Below, piece by piece: positions 1-7,021 of a stretch of DNA of 62,343 nt. The stretch is from Candidatus Avibacteroides excrementipullorum (lineage in GTDB: Bacteria > Bacteroidota > Bacteroidia > Bacteroidales > Bacteroidaceae). The position numbers and the translations under genes were made by a program. The stretch covers positions 1-62,343 of the forward strand of contig DVIH01000089.1 in assembly GCA_018711405.1 (NCBI GenBank), given 5' to 3'. Position 1 is the first letter of the stretch; each line of letters starts with the position of its first letter. The notes under the pieces were generated by a model. The model made no database searches, had not been told where the DNA came from, and worked only from the letters and a program-made list of their open reading frames with translations.

Positions 1-141
1 GTCCCGCATGTGTGTGTCGGTTGGGCTGAGATATTGCGTTTTTTCATATTAATTATTGTTTTTGCGGCAGTATCAATACTTGCATAGCCTATGGGTAAAT
101 GACAGAACAGAGACATATGAAATAAAAGAGATGCATTAACT

Positions 142-294
142 TATTCTTGCTATCTGAAATCGCCAATTTTAAGATGCCACAAGAGTTGAAGCTAATGCTC
201 ACGTCGCATGGCGTGGGCTTTTACTCGTATATGTGGCAATGGTGTTTGGCGATACCGAGATAGCATAGATGAAGTTTCAGTCCATGCCTTTTTT
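142..294 (+). ncRNA. Candidate small structured RNA ending in a terminator
   Basis: Seen: an outer stem pairs TGCCACA (175-181) with TGTGGCA (232-238) and GAGT (183-186) with ACTC (223-226). It encloses a hairpin of GCTCACG (197-203) with CGTGGGC (212-218). Downstream, GCAT (263-266) pairs with ATGC (284-287), followed by six T (289-294), like an intrinsic terminator. A near-consensus -7 box, TATTCTTG, lies at 142-149, which would give an RNA of roughly 140 nt. There is no credible reading frame. Inference: a small RNA or structured leader; I cannot match it to a named family. It could instead be the tail of a transcript entering from outside the window. Confidence 0.4.
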
Positions 295-450
295 ATTGTC
301 CATACCTCAGCAAACCGGACTGATGTGAATCTTAACCATTAATTATATGTGTACTTATATACTTTTTTAGACGACAAAGATATATAATTAGAATTATGTA
401 TCAAGGCTATGGTTTTAGTGTTTATACATTAAAGTATATAAATGTGTTTT

Positions 451-513
451 TTTATACCCATTCGGGTATAAATTGGGGCGTAATCATTGGTTTTATACCC
501 TATCGGGTGTAAA
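451..513. repeat. Two tandem hairpins of the same design
   Basis: TTTATACCC (451-459) pairs perfectly with GGGTATAAA (464-472) over a 4-nt loop. The same left arm recurs at 492-500 and pairs with GGGTGTAAA (505-513) through one G-T pair, again with a 4-nt loop. The copies are 41 bp apart. T and A tracts on both sides would let each act as a weak bidirectional terminator. They sit about 60 bp before the first 22-bp array. Confidence 0.6.
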
Positions 514-572
514 TTCGCTTGTTTCAGAGCTTTACTGTCTTTTTTCTCGGCGTTCCCCGAATGTCCGGAAAG

Positions 573-682
573 TATCGGCTCGGTATCGGGCGAAGATGGC
601 GCACATCCCGGGCAATGATCGAGCCGATCCCGGGTGAAGATGGCGTACATCCCGGGTGAAGATGGCGTACATCTTTTTTATC
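573..682. repeat. 22-bp modular repeat array 1 (5 units)
   Basis: Units start at 573, 595, 617, 639 and 661, exactly 22 bp apart. The cores are TATCGGCTCGGTA, GATGGCGCACATC, GATCGAGCCGATC and GATGGCGTACATC twice. The linkers are TCGGGCGAA, CCGGGCAAT and CCGGGTGAA twice; the last unit runs into a T-rich tract. ATCGGCTCG (574-582) can pair with CGAGCCGAT (620-628). A further A/T-rich hairpin begins in the last unit: ACATCTTTTTT (669-679) with AAAAAAGATGT (686-696). The array ends just before the trmN6 promoter. Confidence 0.9.
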
Positions 683-696
683 GGGAAAAAAGATGT

Positions 697-726
697 ATTT
701 TTGTGTGCGCAACGATGTGTTGCGCA
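697..726 (+). promoter_or_regulatory. Probable trmN6 promoter and leader hairpin
   Basis: TATTTTTG (697-704) fits the Bacteroidetes -7 box TAnnTTTG. No clear -33 TTTG is present; that position falls in the T tract of array 1. Right after it TGCGCAAC (706-713) pairs perfectly with GTTGCGCA (719-726) over a 5-nt loop, so the start of the mRNA should be a tight hairpin. Confidence 0.5.
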
Positions 727-745
727 TAAAGAAAAGTTTTGCGAT

Positions 746-1456
746 ATGTCCAACCCTTATTTTTCATTCAAACGGTTTACCGTGTGGCATGACAGATGCG
801 CCATGAAAGCCGGAACTGATTCGGTGATACTTGGGGCGTATGTGTCGTGCGATGGTGTCGTGCGCCGCATACTCGACGTAGGGGCCGGGTGCGGCATCCT
901 TTCGCTGATGATGGCGCAGCGTTTCCCCGAAGCGGAGATAACCGGTGTGGAGATAGATGTGGAGGCGGCATGTCAGGCGCGGGAGAACGCGGCAGCATCG
1001 GAATGGGCCGGCAGGATAAGGATGGAAAATTGCGATTTCAGGTTGTTTGAAGATGAATGCCGGTTTGATCTGATTGTGTCCAACCCGCCTTATTTCGACA
1101 ATGCCCTTGTCTCGCCCGATGGCGGGCGGAGTGTGGCGCGTCACAGCGTGGGGCTGGCATACGGCGAACTGCTTGCCGGCGCATCGCGTCTGCTTGCTCC
1201 TCAGGGCAAGGTGTGGGTTATAGTTCCCGCCGATGCGGAAAGTGCGTTTTGCGATTGCGCCCTCAATGCCGGCTTGTTGCTCACGCGCAGGCTTGGCGTG
1301 GTGATGAAGCGCGGGGCGGCTCCCAAGAGAGCTGTACTCTCGTTTGCCAAAGTCGCGTGCGGATATGTGGACGGCACGCTTGCGGTGAGGGAGGCGGATG
1401 GTTCGTACACTGAGGAGTACAGGCGGCTTGTGAGCGATTTTTATAAAAACATGTGA
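746..1456 (+). CDS. trmN6: tRNA1(Val) (adenine(37)-N6)-methyltransferase
   Basis: 236 aa. Predicted to transfer a methyl group from S-adenosylmethionine to N6 of A37 in tRNA1(Val). The N-terminus (FSFKRFTVWHDRCAMKAGTD) is the family signature, followed by the glycine-rich SAM loop (LDVGAGCGILSL) and the adenine-methyltransferase motif NPPYF in SNPPYFDNALV. Length matches the YfiC/TrmN6 family. I chose the ATG at 746 (MSNPYFSF) because the frame open from 656 runs through the repeat array and the predicted promoter and adds 30 residues absent from the family. A DEAD-box RNA helicase follows after 24 bp, so two RNA-acting enzymes probably share a transcript. Confidence 0.9.
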   Translation: MSNPYFSFKRFTVWHDRCAMKAGTDSVILGAYVSCDGVVRRILDVGAGCGILSLMMAQRFPEAEITGVEIDVEAACQARENAAASEWAGRIRMENCDFRLFEDECRFDLIVSNPPYFDNALVSPDGGRSVARHSVGLAYGELLAGASRLLAPQGKVWVIVPADAESAFCDCALNAGLLLTRRLGVVMKRGAAPKRAVLSFAKVACGYVDGTLAVREADGSYTEEYRRLVSDFYKNM

Positions 1457-1480
1457 CAGAAAAAACAGTGTAAGACTTAT

Positions 1481-2797
1481 ATGGATACGGCTTTGTTGGA
1501 ACAGATAAAACGCAATCTCTCTATAGAAGAACTGAATGAGATGCAGCTGGTGTCGGCTTCGGCCGATTTGAATAAATACAGGAAAGTGATGCTCCTTTCT
1601 CCTACCGGAAGCGGCAAGACGCTGGCCGTGCTGCTCATGTTGCAGCGGTTGTCTGAGCATTTGCGGGAAGGGGAAAAGATGCTGATGCTCGTACCTTCGC
1701 GCGAATTGGCGGTACAGATCGACGGGGTGTGCAGGGCTATGAAAACCTCGCTGACCAGCGTGTGCTGCTATGGGGGTAACCTGATGAAAGACGAGAAAAA
1801 CAGGCTGCGTGAAAATCCGTTGCTGGTAGTCGGCACACCCGGCAGACTCATCGACCATTTCGAGCAGGGCACTATAGACGCGGAGAGCATAAGGTGCATT
1901 GTGATGGACGAGTTCGACAAATGCCTGGAACTCGGATTCAGAGACGAGATGGCAGTCATATTCAAAAAGGCGTGCAAGCTGAAAAACCTGATATTGCTTT
2001 CGGCCACAGATGCATCGGAGGAGGCTTTGCTGCCTTTCGGCGGCAAGGAAGGATTCAAGGTGTTCGACTTCTACAAGAAAGTGGACGTGCATGAGCATAT
2101 AGTCATCTCTCCGGAGAAAGACAAGTTGCAGACTTTGTATGACACCTTATTATATATAGGCAATGAGAAGACCATCGTCTTTCTCAACTATCGCGAGGCG
2201 GTGGAGCGGGTATCGGGTTGGCTGACGCAGAAGAACATCTGTCATGCCGTGTTTCACGGCGGCATGGAGCAGAAAGACCGCGAGAAAAATCTTTACAAAT
2301 TCAAGAACGGCAGTTGCGATGTGCTTGTCTCTACAGACCTGGCTTCGCGCGGGCTCGACATAGATGCGGTGGACAACATAGTGCATTACCATTTGCCGCT
2401 GAAAAAGGAAATCTATCTGCACCGTAACGGCCGTACCGGGCGGTGGGACAGAGACGGAAACTCTTACGCTATCCTTTCGGCAGAGGAAAAACGTCCTGAA
2501 TGGCTGGGGCGCGACATCCCTGTCGCAGAGTTGCCTTCCGGCTTGCCGTTGCCTCAACCGCCCCGGTTCGTGACGCTTTATCTGGGCAAAGGCAAGAAAG
2601 ATAAAATCAGCAAGGCCGACATAGTGGGTTTCCTGATAAAAAAGGCCGGTCTGGACAAAGATGACATAGGTCTGATAGCCGTGAAAAAGTCATATTCTTT
2701 CGTGGCTGTAAAGAGGGCAAAGTGTGAAATTGTTATCAAAACATGCCAAAAAGAGAAGATAAAAGGTGTCAAAACTTTCATGGAGGTTGCCTCGTGA
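1481..2797 (+). CDS. DEAD-box RNA helicase, DbpA-like
   Basis: 438 aa, full length. Helicase core: SPTGSGKT Walker A (about residues 40-47), PSRELA (72-77), TPGR (119-122), motif II DEFD (143-146), SAT (about 173-175), and in domain 2 STDLASRGLDID and HRNGRTGR. The last 70 residues (from FVTLYLGKGKKDKIS) form a DbpA-type RNA-binding fold, which in DbpA recognises 23S rRNA hairpin 92. Inference: ATP-dependent remodelling in ribosome assembly. Odd: motif II is DEFD rather than DEAD, and the N-terminus is short, leaving little room for a Q motif. It probably shares the trmN6 transcript. Confidence 0.88.
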   Translation: MDTALLEQIKRNLSIEELNEMQLVSASADLNKYRKVMLLSPTGSGKTLAVLLMLQRLSEHLREGEKMLMLVPSRELAVQIDGVCRAMKTSLTSVCCYGGNLMKDEKNRLRENPLLVVGTPGRLIDHFEQGTIDAESIRCIVMDEFDKCLELGFRDEMAVIFKKACKLKNLILLSATDASEEALLPFGGKEGFKVFDFYKKVDVHEHIVISPEKDKLQTLYDTLLYIGNEKTIVFLNYREAVERVSGWLTQKNICHAVFHGGMEQKDREKNLYKFKNGSCDVLVSTDLASRGLDIDAVDNIVHYHLPLKKEIYLHRNGRTGRWDRDGNSYAILSAEEKRPEWLGRDIPVAELPSGLPLPQPPRFVTLYLGKGKKDKISKADIVGFLIKKAGLDKDDIGLIAVKKSYSFVAVKRAKCEIVIKTCQKEKIKGVKTFMEVAS

Positions 2798-2866
2798 AAT
2801 ATCGTAATGCTCGGCTTTGAGTTGTGTGCTCTGCTTGAATGGGAAAAAAACGTGTCGCTGTATGAT

Positions 2867-2903
2867 AAAATGACTGCGCAAGTCGTGCTTTCGCAGTCAT
2901 TTT
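2867..2903. terminator. Terminator after the helicase gene
   Basis: AAAATGACTGCG (2867-2878) pairs perfectly over 12 bp with CGCAGTCATTTT (2892-2903), loop 13 nt. A on the left and T on the right make it usable on both strands. Confidence 0.8.
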
Positions 2904-2960
2904 GTTGTTTTTGTAGCATAGCTCGGAAAATGGAAATTTTATATTTTTTTGATGATAAAG

Positions 2961-2994
2961 TTGCTCGCGAATGAATACAAATATGTATATTCGC
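2961..2994 (+). promoter_or_regulatory. Probable serC promoter with inverted repeat
   Basis: TTGC (2961-2964) and TATATTCG (2986-2993) are spaced like the Bacteroidetes -33 and -7 boxes, each one or two bases from consensus. GCGAAT (2967-2972) and ATTCGC (2989-2994) form an inverted repeat spanning the spacer and -7 box, where a repressor or activator dimer could sit. The regulatory role is inference. Confidence 0.4.
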
Positions 2995-3035
2995 AAAGTC
3001 AAACAGTGAAATGTTAAACATTAAATATAACTATT

Positions 3036-4106
3036 ATGAAAAAGTACAATTTTAATGCGGGGCCGTCTATTTTGCCCCAGTCTACAATCGACAATTGCGC
3101 TGAAGCAGTAAAGGATTTTAACGGCATAGGCCTGTCTCTCCTTGAAATCAGCCACAGGTCAAAAGATTTCCAGGCTGTAATCGATGAGGCTGAAGCTTTG
3201 TTCAAAGAGTTGCTGGGTATTCCCGAAGGATATTCAGTATTGTTCCTCGGCGGTGGCGCCAGCATGCAGTTCTGCATGGTTCCTTACAACTTCCTCGAGA
3301 AGAAAGCCGCTTATCTTAACACAGGTGTTTGGGCTAAGAAAGCAATGAAAGAAGCCAAAGGCTTCGGAGAAGTTGTGGAAGTAGCTTCCTCAGCTGATGC
3401 CAACTATACTTTCTATCCGAGAAACTTTGAAATCCCGACAGATGTGGATTACTTCCACTTGACAACCAATAACACTATCTACGGAACAGAGATTCATAAG
3501 GATCTCGACTCTCCGGTGCCGATGATTGCCGATATGTCTTCCGATATATTGTCAAGACCGGTAGATGTGTCGAAATATGTTTTGATATATGGTGGTGCCC
3601 AGAAGAACATAGCTCCTGCCGGCGTTACTTTCGTCATCGTCAAGAATGACGCTCTCGGCAAAGTGTCACGCTACATCCCGACAATGTTGAACTACCAGAC
3701 ACATATAGATGGCGGCTCAATGTTCAATACTCCTCCGGTATTCCCTATCTACGGCGCTATGCAGACTCTCCGTTGGGTGAAAGAACAGGGCGGTGTGGCA
3801 GCTATGGAACGCCGCGCTATCGAGCGTGCAGACATGCTTTACGGAGCGATAGACAGCAGCAAACTCTTCCGTCCTACAGTAACTGACGAAGAATCTCGTT
3901 CGAGAATGAATATCTGCTTCGTGATGAAAGACGAATACAAGGAACTGGAAGCTGACTTCATGGAATTTGCAAAAGGCAAAGGCATGGTCGGCATCAAGGG
4001 ACACCGTTCTGTTGGCGGTTTCCGCGCTTCTACTTACAACGCTTTGCCGCTTGAAGCAGTCAAGGCTCTTGTTGAGTGCATGAAGGAATATGAGAGAATG
4101 CATTGA
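3036..4106 (+). CDS. serC: Phosphoserine aminotransferase
   Basis: 356 aa, the usual length. A cytoplasmic PLP enzyme converting 3-phosphohydroxypyruvate plus glutamate to phosphoserine, the second step of serine synthesis; it also serves pyridoxine synthesis in some bacteria. The start [14 protein letters not shown] is the SerC signature. The PLP-binding lysine is K190 in [12 protein letters not shown], and the phosphate-binding [11 protein letters not shown] lies near the C-terminus. serA follows after 27 bp on the same strand and supplies its substrate, so the two form an operon read from the promoter near 2990. Confidence 0.96.
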   Translation: MKKYNFNAGPSILPQSTIDNCAEAVKDFNGIGLSLLEISHRSKDFQAVIDEAEALFKELLGIPEGYSVLFLGGGASMQFCMVPYNFLEKKAAYLNTGVWAKKAMKEAKGFGEVVEVASSADANYTFYPRNFEIPTDVDYFHLTTNNTIYGTEIHKDLDSPVPMIADMSSDILSRPVDVSKYVLIYGGAQKNIAPAGVTFVIVKNDALGKVSRYIPTMLNYQTHIDGGSMFNTPPVFPIYGAMQTLRWVKEQGGVAAMERRAIERADMLYGAIDSSKLFRPTVTDEESRSRMNICFVMKDEYKELEADFMEFAKGKGMVGIKGHRSVGGFRASTYNALPLEAVKALVECMKEYERMH

Positions 4107-4133
4107 TTCGTTAATTCAGAAAGGAGTATAAAG

Positions 4134-5054
4134 ATGAAAGTATTGGTAGCAACTGACAAACCTTTTGCAAAGGTTGCTGTGGATGGTATCGGCAAAGTCC
4201 TGAAAGAAGCAGGATATGAACTCGTACTTTTGGAAAAATACGGTGAGAAAGCGAAATTCGTTGAGGCCGTAGCCGATGCAGATGCTCTGATCGTAAGAAG
4301 CGACATTGTGGATGCAGAGATATTCAATGCTGCAAAAAATCTGAAAATCGTGGTAAGAGCAGGTGCCGGTTATGACAACATAGACTTGGCTGAAGCTACA
4401 AAACACAATGTTTGCGTGATGAACACTCCGGGACAGAACTCCAATGCGGTTGCCGAACTTGTTTTCGGTCTCCTCGTATATGCTGTCCGCAATATGTACA
4501 ACGGAACATCTGGCACAGAGCTTAAAGGCAAGAGACTCGGTATCCATGCCTATGGCAACGTGGGACGCAACGTGGCACGTATCGCCAAAGGTTTCGGAAT
4601 GGAAATAAGCGCGTTCGATGCATTCTGTCCTAAGGAGGTAATCGAAAAAGACGGCGTGAAAGCTATGGGCAGCGTAGAGGAACTGTACAAGAACAATGAT
4701 ATCGTGTCCCTCCACATCCCTGCTACTGCCGAGACAAAGAATTCCATCAATCACGATCTTGTAAACCTCATGCCTAAAGGCGCTATCCTTGTGAATACAG
4801 CAAGGAAAGAGGTTATCAACGAGGATGAGTTGATCAAATTGATGGAAGAACGTGCCGACTTGAAATACTTCACCGACATAATGCCGGCCAAGAATGATGA
4901 GTTCGCTTCCAAATTTGCAGGAAGATATTTCTCCACACCCAAAAAGATGGGCGCTCAGACAGCTGAAGCCAATATTAATGCCGGTATTGCTGCTGCAAAC
5001 CAGATAGTAGGCTTCCTGAAAGACGGCTGCGAGAAATTCAGAGTAAATAAATAA
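4134..5054 (+). CDS. serA: D-3-phosphoglycerate dehydrogenase, short lysine type
   Basis: 306 aa. Oxidises 3-phosphoglycerate to 3-phosphohydroxypyruvate with NAD+, the first committed step of serine synthesis. This is the short form: two Rossmann-type domains and no C-terminal ACT domain, so no classical serine feedback site. The cofactor loop is GIHAYGNVGRN, and the catalytic Arg is in NTARKEVINE. The usual catalytic histidine (TPHxG) is replaced by lysine: STPKKMGAQT, K270. This matches the type III-K phosphoglycerate dehydrogenases known from Entamoeba. A strong terminator follows at once. Confidence 0.93.
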   Translation: MKVLVATDKPFAKVAVDGIGKVLKEAGYELVLLEKYGEKAKFVEAVADADALIVRSDIVDAEIFNAAKNLKIVVRAGAGYDNIDLAEATKHNVCVMNTPGQNSNAVAELVFGLLVYAVRNMYNGTSGTELKGKRLGIHAYGNVGRNVARIAKGFGMEISAFDAFCPKEVIEKDGVKAMGSVEELYKNNDIVSLHIPATAETKNSINHDLVNLMPKGAILVNTARKEVINEDELIKLMEERADLKYFTDIMPAKNDEFASKFAGRYFSTPKKMGAQTAEANINAGIAAANQIVGFLKDGCEKFRVNK

Positions 5055-5067
5055 AGAACCAAAACAT

Positions 5068-5109
5068 GGGGAGAGGGGGATATGTGTTATATCCTCTCCC
5101 CGTTTTTTT
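5068..5109 (+). terminator. Terminator after serA
   Basis: GGGGAGAGG (5068-5076) pairs with CCTCTCCCC (5093-5101), extended inward by GATAT/ATATC, followed by seven T (5103-5109). Confidence 0.9.
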
Positions 5110-5129
5110 ATATATAGATAGATACTATT

Positions 5130-6374
5130 ATGGCAACAATAAGACCGTTTAGAGGAATCCGTCCTCCGAAAGAACTGGTAGAGCAGGTGGTCTCCCGTCC
5201 TTATGATGTGCTCAATTCGGAAGAAGCAAGAGCGGAAGCAGGAGATAACGAAAAGTCTCTCTATCACATAATAAAACCTGAAATAGATTTTCCTGTCGGC
5301 ACAGATGAGCATGACGAAAGAGTTTATGCCAAAGCTGCCGAGAATTTCAAGAAATTCCAGGACAAAGGCTGGCTCGTGCAGGACGAGAAGCCGTCATATT
5401 ACATCTATGCCCAGACAATGAACGGAAAGACACAGTACGGACTTGTCGTGGGAGCGTATGTGCCCGACTACATGAACGGCGTGATAAAAAAGCATGAACT
5501 GACACGCCGCGACAAAGAGGAAGACCGCATGAAACATGTTAGGGTGAACAATGCGAACATCGAACCGGTGTTTTTCGCATATCCTGACAATGCGGAGATA
5601 GATGACATCGTAAGGAAATATACGGCAAAGGCTCCTGTATATGACTTCACGGCAAAGGATGACGGATTCGGACATCATTTCTGGATTATAGACGATGATG
5701 CCGACATAAAAAGGATAACCGAAATATTCGCTACGTTCCCGGCAATGTATATAGCCGACGGACATCACCGTTCGGCAGCTGCCGCTTTGGTCGGAGCAGA
5801 GAAAGCCAAAAACAATCCTAACCATAGAGGCGATGAGGAATATAATTACTTTATGGCGGTATGTTTCCCTGCAAACCAGTTGACAGTCATAGACTACAAC
5901 CGTGTGGTGAAAGACCTTAACGGCTTGTCGGAAGAGCAGTTCCTCGAAAGACTCAAAGAGCATTTCGATGTAGAGAAGAAAGATGGGCTGTACCGTCCGG
6001 AAAGGCTGCACACATTCTCTTTGTATCTCGGCGGATGCTGGTATAAGTTGACAGCGAAAGCGGGAACGTATGACGATTCCGATCCTATAGGAGTGCTCGA
6101 TGTCACAATATCTTCCAAATATATACTTGACGAGATACTCGGCATCAAAGACTTGAGAAGTGACAAGCGCATAGACTTCGTGGGCGGCATACGCGGGCTG
6201 GAAGAGCTGAAACGCCGTGTCGATTCGGGTGAGATGAAAGTCGCTTTGGCTTTGTATCCTGTCACAATGAAGCAGATAATGGACATAGCCGATACCGGCA
6301 ACATTATGCCTCCCAAGACTACATGGTTTGAACCGAAACTGCGCTCAGGCCTTGTGATTCATAAATTGGATTGA
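5130..6374 (+). CDS. DUF1015 (COG4198) family protein
   Basis: 414 aa. Function unknown. The start MATIRPFRGIRPP and the segments SRPYDVLNSEEA, YADGHHRSAAA-type (IADGHHRSAAALVGA) and the C-terminal TWFEPKLRSGLVIHKL are those of DUF1015 proteins, at full length. ADGHHR looks like a catalytic or metal site by its conservation, but no reaction is established. No signal peptide or membrane segment, so cytoplasmic. It follows serC-serA but is separated by a strong terminator, so it needs read-through or its own promoter in the A/T-rich gap 5110-5129. A link to serine metabolism is inferred from neighbourhood only. Confidence 0.85.
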   Translation: MATIRPFRGIRPPKELVEQVVSRPYDVLNSEEARAEAGDNEKSLYHIIKPEIDFPVGTDEHDERVYAKAAENFKKFQDKGWLVQDEKPSYYIYAQTMNGKTQYGLVVGAYVPDYMNGVIKKHELTRRDKEEDRMKHVRVNNANIEPVFFAYPDNAEIDDIVRKYTAKAPVYDFTAKDDGFGHHFWIIDDDADIKRITEIFATFPAMYIADGHHRSAAAALVGAEKAKNNPNHRGDEEYNYFMAVCFPANQLTVIDYNRVVKDLNGLSEEQFLERLKEHFDVEKKDGLYRPERLHTFSLYLGGCWYKLTAKAGTYDDSDPIGVLDVTISSKYILDEILGIKDLRSDKRIDFVGGIRGLEELKRRVDSGEMKVALALYPVTMKQIMDIADTGNIMPPKTTWFEPKLRSGLVIHKLD

Positions 6375-6380
6375 TTATGA

Positions 6381-6425
6381 AATATAGTCGGGCTTCTTCT
6401 GTGAGTGTCCGGCTATATTGCTTTT
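6381..6425 (+). terminator. Terminator between DUF1015 gene and TPR gene
   Basis: AATATAGTCGG (6381-6391) pairs with CCGGCTATATT (6409-6419) with one wobble, then GCTTTT. The T-run ends only 6 nt before the ATG of the TPR gene at 6432, so it terminates the upstream gene and may also occlude or control the TPR gene's start. Confidence 0.7.
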
Positions 6426-6431
6426 AGCGTT

Positions 6432-6710
6432 ATGGAAAAGAATATTGAAAGTTTGAAGGAACTGATAGACCTGAATGATGTGGAAAAAGCATTGGAGCTA
6501 TCAGACGAATTGCTTGCTATGGAAGATGCGGACAAAGAGAAAATCTATTATCTGCGCGGCAACATATACCGCAAGATGAGCAACTGGCAGCAGGCATTGA
6601 ACAATTATCAGTATTCCATGGATATAAATCCTGACGGTCCGGCAGCTTATGCCAGAAAATCCGTCATAGAAATATTGGATTATTATTATAAAGATCAGTT
6701 TAATCAGTGA
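6432..6710 (+). CDS. Small TPR-repeat protein
   Basis: 92 aa. Start chosen at MEKNIESLKEL (6432); the frame is open from 6405, but those codons lie inside the terminator hairpin. The middle (about residues 37-70: EKIYYLRGNIYRKMSNWQQALNNYQYSMDINPDGPAAY) is a tetratricopeptide repeat, flanked by helices that look like a partial second repeat. It probably folds as a helical hairpin that binds a partner protein. No signal peptide, so cytoplasmic. It sits just ahead of the 2-oxoacid:ferredoxin oxidoreductase operon but a separate promoter lies between them, so a functional tie is only suggested. Confidence 0.8.
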   Translation: MEKNIESLKELIDLNDVEKALELSDELLAMEDADKEKIYYLRGNIYRKMSNWQQALNNYQYSMDINPDGPAAYARKSVIEILDYYYKDQFNQ

Positions 6711-6752
6711 TAAAAAGGATGCGCTTTTGTGTGGATTCTCATTGAAAGTGCA

Positions 6753-6760
6753 TATATTTG
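6753..6760 (+). promoter_or_regulatory. Probable -7 box of the kor operon
   Basis: TATATTTG matches TAnnTTTG exactly. A TTTG at 6726-6729 lies 23 bp upstream, slightly longer than the usual 19-21 bp. It is 22 bp before the korD start. Confidence 0.55.
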
Positions 6761-6781
6761 TTCCAACAAAATTATTTAATT

Positions 6782-7009
6782 ATGGCTAAAGTAAAAGGAG
6801 TAGTAATCGTAAACACAGAAAGATGCAAAGGATGCAACTTGTGTGTTGTCGCATGTCCGCTCGATGTGCTGGCGTTGGCGAAAGAGGTTAATCATAAAGG
6901 GTATAATTATGCAGTACAAGCTGTGGAAGACAAATGCAACGGATGTGCTTCGTGTGCAACGGTTTGTCCTGACGGATGTTTAACAGTCTATAGAGCAAAA
7001 GTAGAATAA
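6782..7009 (+). CDS. korD: 2-oxoacid:ferredoxin oxidoreductase, 4Fe-4S (delta) subunit
   Basis: 75 aa. Carries two CxxCxxCxxxCP clusters, CKGCNLCVVACP and CNGCASCATVCP, the standard pair of [4Fe-4S] binding motifs. It relays electrons between the TPP site of the beta subunit and external ferredoxin. Start taken at MAKVKGVVIVN (6782), because the frame upstream runs into the promoter. First gene of a five-gene cluster (korD, korA, small membrane protein, korB, korC). The complex is anaerobic: it oxidises a 2-oxoacid plus CoA to acyl-CoA and CO2 with ferredoxin reduction, or runs in reverse. 2-oxoglutarate or a branched-chain 2-oxoacid is the likely substrate. Confidence 0.92.
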   Translation: MAKVKGVVIVNTERCKGCNLCVVACPLDVLALAKEVNHKGYNYAVQAVEDKCNGCASCATVCPDGCLTVYRAKVE

Positions 7010-7021
7010 AAGATAAGAATT

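Noticed and set aside
573-682. CRISPR array
   Set aside because: Units abut with 9-bp conserved linkers; there are no unique spacers and no cas genes in the window.
656-745. In-frame 5' extension of trmN6 starting at 656
   Set aside because: It runs through array 1, the A/T hairpin and the predicted promoter, and the added residues do not belong to the family.
429-753. Several short open frames encoding phrases such as AIFTRDVRHLHP
   Set aside because: They are translations of the 22-bp arrays. Because 22 is one more than a multiple of three, consecutive units are read in successive frames, so the same peptides recur at every array. They carry no independent evidence of being genes.
764-2098. 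444-codon open frame on the minus strand
   Set aside because: Fully antisense to trmN6 and the helicase, both with clear motifs; the peptide has no recognisable features.
4116-5312. 398-codon open frame on the minus strand
   Set aside because: Antisense to serA and the DUF1015 gene; composition is that of a shadow frame.
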